Below, one piece after another: positions 1 to 6,989 of a stretch of DNA of 10,000 nucleotides. The notes under the pieces are model-generated. The model was not told the DNA's origin, did no database searches, and saw nothing but the letters and a program-made list of their open reading frames with translations. The translations under genes were made by a program, and so were the position numbers. Each line of letters begins with the position of its first letter. Position 1 is the first letter of the stretch. This stretch comes from Theodoxus fluviatilis (Eukaryota > Mollusca > Gastropoda > Cycloneritida > Neritidae), in assembly GCA_034096865.1 (NCBI GenBank), contig JAWQFJ010026981.1, positions 5,001 through 15,000 on the forward strand, read 5' to 3'.

Positions 1-19
1 ATCTCTGTCTCTCTGTCTC

Positions 20-62
<43 letters not shown>
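1..62. repeat. CT-rich microsatellite (TCTC/TCTG)
   Basis: The tract starts as mixed CTCTGT units and becomes a pure CT run from about position 29 to 60. It is cut by the window edge, so its true length is unknown. Interrupted units on the left and a pure run on the right suggest that the pure part is the active, slippage-prone portion. Confidence 0.95.
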
Positions 63-66
<4 letters not shown>

Positions 67-215
67 CCACTTAGGGTCCCTGTTGGTTTCCATTTTTTAT
101 GCTGAATTCCTGCAGATCTTTCTGTGCTGTTTTGTCTCATAATCAATCTCGTCAAATTCACACAAATGCAAACGCGCAGAAGCACACAGACACGCAAACA
201 CACACTTTGCTGGGA
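63..215. other. No gene; weak CA-rich low-complexity stretch
   Basis: Ordinary AT-rich sequence to about 157, then a degenerate CA/ACAC-rich stretch to about 206. An open frame on the minus strand crosses this stretch and copy A, but most of it is antisense to repeat sequence, so I do not treat it as a gene. Confidence 0.6.
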
Positions 216-275
216 GAGTGAACAAGTGAGCCAGTGAACCAGTGAGCGAGCGAGCGAGCCAGTGAGACTGATAGT
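216..275 (+). repeat. Short degenerate GAGC/CAGTGA array attached to repeat copy A
   Basis: Contains repeated AGTGAGC/CCAGTGA words, with GAGC units in the middle. Its last 20 bases (256-275) are identical to a 20-base word inside units 4, 5 and 7 of the 24-bp minisatellite (for example 8468-8487). The array runs directly into copy A, so it behaves as the tandem core of that element rather than as an unrelated simple repeat. Confidence 0.75.
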
Positions 276-380
276 AGCATGTCCAATTGGCCGTCCAACA
301 GCGGAGACAAATTGCAAAAACGATGGGTTCATCCCTATCGAAGCCACGTACAAAAGCAAACATAGTAATTTTGACTTAAA
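275..380 (+). repeat. Dispersed repeat, copy A
   Basis: Positions 275-356 align without gaps to 1112-1193 with 5 differences in 82 bases. The similarity then fades through a shared TTTTGACT word after a small gap. A peptide can be read through both copies, but in that frame all five differences fall at codon positions 1 or 2 and none at position 3. That is the opposite of what selection on a protein leaves, so this is best read as a non-coding repeat. The start of the copy (273-287) recurs inverted at 8368-8382. Confidence 0.85.
321..340. other. Hairpin conserved between repeat copies
   Basis: CGAT-GGG, loop TTCAT, CCC, one bulged T, then ATCG: seven base pairs with a single bulge. The same 20 bases occur unchanged in copy B at 1158-1177, and this is the best-preserved part of the repeat. 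GGTTCATCC also loosely resembles a pol III B box, but no matching A box is clear. Confidence 0.55.
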
Positions 381-694
381 AATCACACCTACTTCATGAG
401 AAATGGACAAGGATTCGATATGTATGCTTTTTGTTTTTGTTGATCTTGTGTAGGGTATTAAATGTGTGATTTAATGCGAAATTTTCAGCGTGTTTGCGTC
501 GCGCGCAAAATGGCACCATTTTCGCGCCTACTTTTGAAAACAGTGGTCAACGTCAAATCGCTTTTCCCGCTCAGTTACTTTACAAACAACGCTGAAACTT
601 GCAGGATCGGCAGAGGAATGAATGTTCATTTTAACAGTGGGAAGAATATGTGTTTCCATCCTACTCATTGAAAGATATCAAGGTAAGAAAACAG
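381..694. other. No recognisable gene
   Basis: A 69-codon + strand frame (462-671) is present, but its peptide resembles nothing I recognise and its length is expected by chance. The notable content is the CpG-dense near-palindrome at 501-527, listed separately. Confidence 0.6.
501..527. promoter_or_regulatory. CpG-dense near-palindrome with paired E2F-like words
   Basis: Left arm GCGCG(C)AAAATGG and right arm CCATTTTCGCGC pair over 12 positions with one bulge around a CA centre. Read on opposite strands, the arms resemble TTTSGCGC (E2F/DP-type) sites, and AAAATGGC resembles a YY1-type core. Six CpGs lie within about 30 bases. No transcription start or downstream exon can be shown, so the regulatory reading is an inference. 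Confidence 0.25.
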
Positions 695-942
695 CAGTTC
701 AACTTGTTTTTATGATGTAAGGAATTGTGTGAAATTTATTCACCTTGCACACTCAGATTTATATTCTCTGTTCATTGCTGAGCATGCTGCTATCAGTAGT
801 TATCTTTGACGTTGAACGAAGAGACGGGACGGCGTGTTTAAAGTGTGCTACCCTTCACCGAGTCCGCCAACAGTTTATCATCATTTGAGCGCGGCATGAA
901 ACCACAAATTCCACTTTGACTGACAAAGAAAGGAAACCTATT
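695..942 (+). repeat. Dispersed repeat, copy C (diverged, internally deleted)
   Basis: Shares with copy B the ordered blocks ATTCACCTTGCAC (738-750 against 949-961), a CATGCTG...ATCAG/GATAGC stretch, GAGACGGGACGGCGTGTTTA (against GAGATGGGATGGCATGTTTA), CACCGAGTC (against CGCCGAGTC), and a closing TTTGACTGACAAAGAAAGG (against TTTGACTAAACAAGAAGGG). The segment matching copy A's conserved core appears to be missing. The first 50 bases (695-746) also match fragment D at 3379-3436. Confidence 0.6.
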
Positions 943-1240
943 TAACGAATTCACCTTGCACATTCAAATTTGTCATCTTTGTTCAATTCTTCACATGCTG
1001 ATAGCAATGCTTCTTTTTTTAAATGAGCGTAGAGATGGGATGGCATGTTTACAGGTTACTACCCTACAACTTCTCTACTTCGCCGAGTCGGTCATTGACT
1101 CGATCTATATATAGCATGTTCAATTGGCCGTCCAACAGCGGAGACAAACTGAAAAAACGATGGGTTCATCCCTATCGAAGCCACATAAAAAAGAACATTG
1201 TCTTTTTGACTAAACAAGAAGGGCAAAGCCCATACGACTC
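943..1240 (+). repeat. Dispersed repeat, copy B (most complete copy)
   Basis: The left part aligns with copy C and the right part (1112-1193) with copy A at 77 of 82 bases, so this copy links the two. Between them are a 6-bp inverted repeat (CGAGTC/GACTCG, 1084-1102) and a TATATATA stretch, at the place where copy A carries its GAGC/CAGT array. The 75-codon frame over this copy is read as incidental, because the copy A comparison shows no protein-like pattern of change. Confidence 0.7.
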
Positions 1241-1247
1241 ACATGCT

Positions 1248-1567
1248 TGACCTTGACCTTTATATGACCTTGACCTTCAGGTGACGTTCAAGGTCAAGGT
1301 CAAACAACTAAACCTACCAATGACATCATACACAAAGAAATGCTTTACACATTTTTCCTACCAAAATACATGTGACCTTGACCCAAAGTCAAGGTCATCC
1401 AAGGTCATGCAACACAAAGCTCTTAATTCAAGACATAGGAAGCACAATGCTGCTTATTGGCACTTTCTACCATGAGATATAGTCACTTTTAGTGGTTCAC
1501 TACCCCATTTTGGTCACATTTCATAAGGGTCAAAGTGACCTTGACCTTGATGATATGTGACCCTTTC
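1248..1567. repeat. Cluster of AGGTCA half-sites, mostly head-to-tail pairs
   Basis: Eleven perfect AGGTCA/TGACCT hexamers occur. Four pairs have zero spacing: 1248-1259, 1265-1276, 1291-1302 (opposite orientation) and 1536-1547. Single sites lie at 1373, 1392 and 1402, with TGACCC variants nearby. The AAGGTCA form is the extended half-site bound by monomeric nuclear receptors (NR5A/ERR type), and the zero-spaced pair is the DR0 arrangement known for the GCNF type. It could equally be a repeat family that only happens to contain these words. Confidence 0.7.
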
Positions 1568-3378
1568 CACATCAAACCTCATCACTCGTTTGTTCGTCCT
1601 AATGATCATGACAACTCGGCTCCTTACTCATAATTCTAACTTCCGGTGCAACGTAAACATATATCCCACCACCCCATTATTACAAGTTTTGAAACTTAAG
1701 TTATTGACTATTTAATAGTTACACGGTAATAACAAAGTTGCTAAATAACAACGTTCGTCAAACTTTAGGTGGTTCATCCCAATCCTAAACGTTGAACAGT
1801 CCAAGCCATCAATTGTGAATACTCTGTCACATTTTATTTTTTCCAGCCTCCGACTAAGACCAACCTGCTCAAAGGGTCGTCAACCACAACACATAGGTAC
1901 ATACACACAACCAAATAACCCGATTATGGATTGATCTTCTCGCACACTCTACATATACTGTTACCACCCTTGTTAGATCAAAGGTAGCCATTCTGCGGAT
2001 TCAAATGTTACCCACTAGTTACGGCGGACTAAGTGTATTGTAGGAATCCTAATGGAATCAAACTAGGTGAAACTACATTGCCGCATCCTGTTTTCTTATT
2101 GAGAAAAACACATTTATTTCCGGATTAATGGAAATTGTATAATTGAAAACTACAAGACCCCCCACCCTAACACCCTTTTCAAGGTTCTCAATCTATCTTC
2201 ATACTTTATTTTTCCTGTAAATATATGCAGGTGTTTTTTGAAGGAATTCGCTCAACTTTAAAATAAACAACCATACACTCGACCAAAATTTTCTTCAGGG
2301 TGATCCTGATATTTGCAACAGTACTCGCTTAAATAAGTCTCTACTCCCTTGACACGAGAAATGCTCAACTCATACCACTAAGTTCTTTTTATAACCCTAA
2401 AGGAGTGCTTTTATTTTTCTTTCAAGGTCTTCAACGGTACCCGGCAACGGTAACAATGTCACCGCTTACTCTCAACCTGGGCTTTCTTACTGTCACACTA
2501 CACCTCAAGGCCCGTAATGTATGCACTTCAGGCAATTCTAAGGAACAGAGATTCTCGTGCTTACTGTGGTCATAAAAGGCTTTTTGACTTACACGGTCCC
2601 TCTCAACCCATCACCTGGCACCTAGATCCCTTGTCCTCTCCTTCTTAAAAGGAATGATCTCACATAGGATCACAACAACAACTAGTACACATACATAAGA
2701 CTTTCTAAACATCAAATTTCTGTTCTATTCAGAATGCTGACATAGCCCCAGCTACATCCAATTCAAACTCAACGCATTACAATGAACACAAATGATACTA
2801 AAACACGAACTCAAGGCACCCTACTCAACCATGAGAATCCAATTGGACAAACGTATCAGGATTCTATTATCCGATACTATATATGCCTTTTTTTTGATTC
2901 TTTTCTTCCTCCAACTAACTCTCCTGGTGATGCAATAGGGGACTTTACAACACACCTTCGTAACTATCTTAACTAAGCAATGTAAAGCAAGCGCACGTCC
3001 TTTTCGTTCTTGCCTATTTACATCAACATCGCTCGGAATATGGCACCACAAATCTTTAAGCGTTACCTACTTCGTCACTGATAAAAACATCTGGCTTCCA
3101 ACCCGTTTTAAAATCAACGAGCATATCTTTTTCCAGCTTCCCTATTCTTAGCTGTCTACTTATAAAAATCAAATTTTTGATTTAAAGTTGAAGCCGATTA
3201 GTCGCCATTTTGATGATGGGATTAATTCACCTTATTGAATAACCTACGCTCAACAATTATAACAAACCGTGGGAAGAACAATTTCGTTATTTCAAATAAA
3301 TTGTTTTAATTGAACCGAAATTTATAAGTACAACGTGTCAGTTCTTTCGATCCCACTCTTGGCGGATCAAACCAGCCC
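1568..3378. other. No recognisable gene; C-rich, G-poor + strand
   Basis: No simple repeats, RNA genes or known families are visible. The + strand has far fewer G than C in the lines I counted (for example 7 G and 24 C at 2581-2640; 3 G and 19 C at 2161-2220). Minus-strand open stretches with splice-like borders occur (3071-3151, about 2420-2610, about 2210-2325). They are discussed as findings because none is recognisable. Confidence 0.55.
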
Positions 3379-3436
3379 CAGTTGCAACTTGTCTTTTTTT
3401 TATGAGTAAGGAATTGTATGAAACTTATTCTACCTA
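3379..3436 (+). repeat. Fragment D of the A/B/C repeat family
   Basis: Aligns with 695-746. The block at 3406-3430 differs from 717-741 at 2 of 25 positions, and the match extends left through a T-run of unequal length to CAGTTGCAACTTG against CAGTTCAACTTG. Only the left end of the repeat is present; beyond 3437 I find no convincing alignment. Confidence 0.65.
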
Positions 3437-4915
3437 CCGTATTTCCCCATCCTCCACACCACTCAACATTTAATTTGTCTCCTACTGATAGATTCCCCAG
3501 TAACAGTGGATCAACGCCCTGATTCACTTTCATTGTTTTTCCGCACAGCTTAAACACTTTTTAAAAGCGTTATTTAAGTACCCTCTCAAACCCCTTGCTA
3601 CTGTGTCCTCTGGTATTCGTCAATCTTGCGTGCTCTTAATCCTACAGTTGATCCCTTGGTTTCGCGGCGTCCTCATCAGCCTAGGGGAACCTCCCATTGG
3701 CATCGTACAATAGTTACTTTTTCCACTCAGGCCGTTTTCATTCTTGGCGGCCGCAACATTTCTTACCCGTTGTCCAGGCGGTTTGGCACTTGACCGAATG
3801 GATTCTGTGTTTTCCGAACATGGCAACACACGCAACTTAATACACATGTTGACTCCAAGTCTTACGACACCAGTACTTACTGCCCCATAGAAATCATGAA
3901 TTATTACACTAGTTGTTTCCACTTTCTCATGTAAACTAACGCCAGTGTTTGCTGTTCTGTCACTCCGTACCATGTGATTCACCATTTAATTTCCTATGCA
4001 CCAATTCAGGTGCCTCTTCTTGGACTTTTCCCATTACATTGCTCTGTTCGTAATTTCAACCTCTGACTCTATTGCGTATCGTATTTTGTCGCTTTTGTCA
4101 TCCCACCCACACCTGAACACTTAGTCAAAACATACTTCGCAGTCTTGATTGAGTGCTCGCCAAGTTTCTCAATGACCCCCGGATTCATTTGTGTTATTAA
4201 TAAAATTTGCATTTAATTCCTCTCTATTTGCTGGAAAACCAAATTCCCACTTGCTTGTGATTTTCTCGTCGGAGTCCAAACAGTTTCGTCCCTCGTATCG
4301 TGTGGCTTTGCCTACTGTCTGATACTTCGTTCTATCTCCATGACAAGTCTGCTCACATGTGCCGCACGAAATGAAGGGTCGAAACAAGACATGTGCATTC
4401 GTTCTTATTCTGGAGTGAAATCACATAGACTCCGACTTTATGTTGTAAAGGCTTTCGGTGCTTGGCCCTCTTGTAATAACTGAGCAATGCATCAGTGTCA
4501 GTCGAATTTGTTTTAACGTCCATCAATGATACGATAACACTTACATTTGAGCTCACGGTCTCCATCTTGACGTTTACGATAATCGATATGAACACGATAA
4601 TTTCTCAAAAAAGATCTTAATGTTTCTATTGCCCTTAAACTTGTAAGATGTGTATTCTCCCATTCCCAATGTGCTCGCTGAATAAACACTAAACTTCGAC
4701 AAACGCACCGTTATCGAATCCGTCGCTTTTGACTTTTGGAACAGTGTGGCACGTTGTGGCGCTGAGTCATGTGCGAAGTCCACCAAAAGATGTTAGACCT
4801 ACCATGCTATATTCACGCTTAGGGTACATATGAAACTTAATAGTACGTATCCGCACACAGACTTTGAAAATGTGTCATCTATCACGATGATGGATAACTA
4901 GCTGGCAGTAAGACA
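3437..4915. other. No recognisable gene; minus-strand open stretches of unclear status
   Basis: CpG content is near the expected level. The minus strand holds an open frame of 121 codons (3620-3985), one of 72 codons (4169-4387) with clustered cysteines, and two overlapping ones (4353-4595, 4574-4786) whose peptides could be one protein read across a frame change near 4590. None matches a family I can name with confidence. Lengths of this size are near the chance limit for 20 kb of two-strand sequence. Confidence 0.45.
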
Positions 4916-4920
4916 GATTT

Positions 4921-5160
4921 TGAGGGGTTAAAGTTGGTAAAACTCAACCTGACCTTAATCAATCCCGGGTCTTGGTTCGAGCATTGATGTTTCTTGGAAG
5001 CCGGTGTGCCGGCGAGAAAAAACTTTGTCGCTAGTAATGAAGCCAAAAATGCGTCCTGTCAACAGGTAGACAGGTAATATAATTAGGCGAAATGGCGTGC
5101 TGGCCAAGGAACACCTTAGCACCAAGTTCTGATTCAGTGTGGCACGCGACTCCCCGTGCC
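4921..5160 (+). mobile_element. Probable tRNA-derived SINE (head 4921-4983)
   Basis: GAGGGGTTAAAGTTGGTA (4922-4939) resembles the D-arm/A-box region of a tRNA. CCTGACCTTAATCAATC resembles a lysine-type anticodon arm, and GGGTCTTGGTTCGAGC (4967-4982) matches the variable loop plus the T-arm/B box. A box and B box are about 40 bases apart, as in tRNA genes. The stems no longer pair well, so this is a decayed tRNA-like head, not a working tRNA. The body would be the following 150-180 bases, with two small hairpins (GCCGG/CCGGC near 5000; CCTGTC/GACAGG at 5055-5074). The 3' end is not defined, and no target-site duplication was found by eye. Confidence 0.4.
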
Positions 5161-5293
5161 TACAACCCAAACAAACCCCACTACACGGCACTGCAAGGCC
5201 ACCCCACCACACACACACCAAACAACACACCAATTCCACACACCACACACAAAACACACAGTACTAATACACACACACCACGAAAACCACCAA
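5161..5293 (+). repeat. AC-rich low-complexity tract
   Basis: Mostly A and C with irregular ACACAC, CCACC and AAAC words and very little G. It follows the SINE-like segment and could be its simple-sequence tail. The overlapping + strand frame (5092-5442) and minus-strand frame are by-products of this composition. Confidence 0.85.
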
Positions 5294-5461
5294 ATGCGCA
5301 TCTAATCATAATCACTACAAAGTACCCTTATCCTGTTGCAGCTCCTTTGCCCTACCGTCTCTCAAGTCAGGTCCGGTCATGTGTCAACTGTTCGGGGACC
5401 GGTTGGATACGGAACAGCTTTCATCTGTTAACGCCTTTGTGACCTGTCTTGGCCTTTGCAG

Positions 5462-5763
5462 GGCCATTTCGTAGTACTTTGTTTCGTGTTCGTGCGCCCT
5501 GTTGCCTGTCCCACCGTCCGGTCTCGTGCCCCACAGCCTCACTCCTTGTCGGCAGCCGGCTTCCCCCTGATCCCTCCGTGTTCTCTATCCCCTTTTTTCT
5601 GCCGTGTTCTTGTGCCCTATCGTTGACCCCAGTCGATGTCGGGTCGCCACATTTCGCATCTCTCTACTTGTTCTGCTTCCTTCCGTTGGTCCGTTTCTGT
5701 GCACCTATTTTCTTTTTTTTGTATACTAACCTTCGTCTGTTTGTTCCTGCGTGTTCGTGTTGT
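5462..5763 (+). other. Pyrimidine-rich open stretch with splice-like ends (possible exon)
   Basis: The stretch is preceded by a T-rich run ending in TTTGCAG (5455-5461), followed by GTAAGC (5764-5769), and open throughout for about 100 codons. The peptide is rich in Cys, Pro, Ser, Leu and Phe, which is what a C/T-rich strand gives in any case, and I recognise no domain. Joining it at phase 0 to 6190 would keep the frame open to the TAG at 6286. This is suggestive, but one junction in three would fit by chance. A strand-biased repeat remnant is equally likely. Confidence 0.15.
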
Positions 5764-6189
5764 GTAAGCACTCGTGACTGTATCTAGCTTTCATATCCCA
5801 TCAAATTCTACAAGTATGTTTTGTGTATATTTCACATCAGATTGAATTCATCATGAATGGTTATTTGCACAGTTTCCTATTCAACCTGCTGCATCAAAGT
5901 TAACGCTAATGTTTTAACAGTCACTGATCAAGTGCCATGAACACTGACTTGTGGTGCTAGTCGTTGCCCTGATTAGTTTCATGAAGAAATAGTGTAAATA
6001 ACATTGAATGAATTAAAATATATATTCAAGTATGACGCACGTTCTTAAATTGCGATGCGAAGATATCATTTTACTTCATATACGTCAACATTGCATTTTG
6101 CAGGGGGCCACTTGTATGTTCTGCTTGGGATGCAACGTTCAAACAACAAAAATGTTCAGGCGTGAAATCTTTTGTTTGTTTTTTTGCAG
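5764..6189. other. No recognisable gene; two acceptor-like sites
   Basis: AT-rich sequence of ordinary CpG content. TTGCATTTTGCAG ends at 6103 and CTTTTGTTTGTTTTTTTGCAG ends at 6189, both good matches to a 3' splice site; the second is one of the strongest in the window. The 63-codon frame at 6032-6223 runs across the second site and is probably incidental. Confidence 0.5.
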
Positions 6190-6288
6190 CGTCCTATCCG
6201 CATGTCATCTGGAAGCGGAGTGAGCGAGAACAGTCCTTTAGAGACGAAGATGTCTGCTAATTTCACTGGCTCAGTGAAACCTACCTAG
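6190..6288 (+). CDS. Possible 3' terminal coding exon, unknown product
   Basis: Starts right after a long T-rich tract ending in TTTTTTTGCAG, a strong 3' splice-site match. Read at phase 0 it is open for 32 codons to TAG (6286-6288), giving a Ser/Gly/Thr-rich tail that begins RPIRMSSGSGVSENS and is not recognised. Reading from the third base instead gives a 22-codon frame to TAA at 6258. AATAAA follows at 6333-6338, at a suitable distance for a short 3' UTR. Against it: no convincing upstream exon is visible, and each single element is common by chance. Confidence is low without transcript evidence. Confidence 0.2.
   Translation, partial: RPIRMSSGSGVSENSPLETKMSANFTGSVKPT
6261..6279. other. 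Perfect 8-bp hairpin
   Basis: TTTCACTG, loop GCT, CAGTGAAA: eight uninterrupted base pairs. It overlaps the end of the possible terminal exon. The CAGTGA word is shared with the minisatellite family, but the match is too short to claim a relationship. Confidence 0.6.
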
Positions 6289-6332
6289 ATACAACTTTTA
6301 CTCTTTTGTGAATTAGTCTGAATATGACGAGT

Positions 6333-6338
6333 AATAAA
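6333..6338 (+). terminator. Possible polyadenylation signal AATAAA
   Basis: Canonical hexamer 45 bases after the TAG that closes the possible terminal exon. AATAAA is frequent in AT-rich DNA, so its weight comes only from its position relative to the splice-acceptor and stop. Confidence 0.2.
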
Positions 6339-6519
6339 CTGACAACATGTCTTCTTACCGTACCTACAAGGGCGTGTTTTTCCACTTCAGCTTACTACAC
6401 TCCCCAGAAGTTACGTAATAATAGCGCGATCCCATCCGGTTTACCCTATTTCATCATTTTATAATTGACACTTCTGACAAGTACTCAGCAATTGATCTTC
6501 CGTGCATATGTCGACTTCT
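6339..6519. other. Nothing recognised
   Basis: Ordinary mixed sequence between the AATAAA and the GT-rich tract, with normal CpG content. No gene, RNA or repeat seen. Confidence 0.5.
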
Positions 6520-6918
6520 TCTTTGTGTTGTGTGTGGCTGATGTCGGTGACCGTCGGGTTGTTGTGGGTGTGGTTCTCGTACGTCCGTGTGTGTGTGTGT
6601 GTGTGGGCGTGAATGGTGTGTGTGGATGTGTGATAGGTGTAGTGGCGTCGTGCAGTGGTTGTGGTATGGTGTGGGCGGGACGCGCCGCGTGGAGAATTTG
6701 TTCGCTGTGTAGTGTTGTGTTCGTGTCGGGTCGCTGTGGCTGGGTGTGTGTGCCGGTAGTGGTGTGGGGCGCGCGGTGCCGTGGTCCGCTGGCGCATATC
6801 GCCGGGGGTGGGGTGCTTGGTCTGTGCCACCACTCCCTTCTCTTCGGCTTCTGGTGTGTGTGTGTGGGGAGGTGTGATGTGAGTGTGCGTGGGTGGGTGT
6901 AGTGTGGGTGGTGGGTGT
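6520..6918 (+). repeat. GT-rich, A-poor tract with CpGs and GTGT runs
   Basis: The + strand is mostly G and T, with irregular GTGTGTG, GTGGG and TGTGTGTGGG words. Because stop codons on either strand need an A on one strand paired with T on the other in specific contexts, the scarcity of A keeps several frames open at once: three overlapping frames of 160-180 codons on the minus strand and one of 145 on the + strand. That frames this long coexist on both strands shows a composition effect and not genes. The purest part is a GTGT run near 6590-6604. Confidence 0.9.
6891..6915 (+). other. Candidate G-quadruplex
   Basis: Four GGG runs at 6891-6893, 6895-6897, 6906-6908 and 6913-6915, with loops of 1, 8 and 4 bases. 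The middle loop is one base longer than the usual 7-base limit. It lies at the right edge of the GT tract, beside the start of the CpG-depleted block. Confidence 0.4.
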
Positions 6919-6989
6919 GATGATCTGAATGAAACAACAGACCACAATAACCCAATGTGAACTCTAGTTGAGAGAGCAAATAAATGCGT

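Noticed and set aside
1023..1250. 75-codon frame over repeat copy B as a small gene
   Set aside because: The matching copy A differs only at first and second codon positions and is stopped early, so there is no sign of protein constraint.
4921..4983. A functional tRNA gene
   Set aside because: The A-box and B-box words are present, but the acceptor and T-arm stems do not pair, so only a decayed tRNA-like head is supported.
5640..5670. LTR-retrotransposon primer-binding site (minus-strand TGGCGACCCGACATCG)
   Set aside because: TGGCGACC recalls gypsy-type primer-binding sites, but there is no LTR, no matching tRNA 3' end that I can confirm, and no gag or pol remnant nearby.
5449..5787. A complete 112-codon membrane or secreted protein
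   Set aside because: The frame starts at TTG, ends by chance after a GTAAGC word, and its Cys/Pro/Phe/Leu content follows from the pyrimidine-rich strand.
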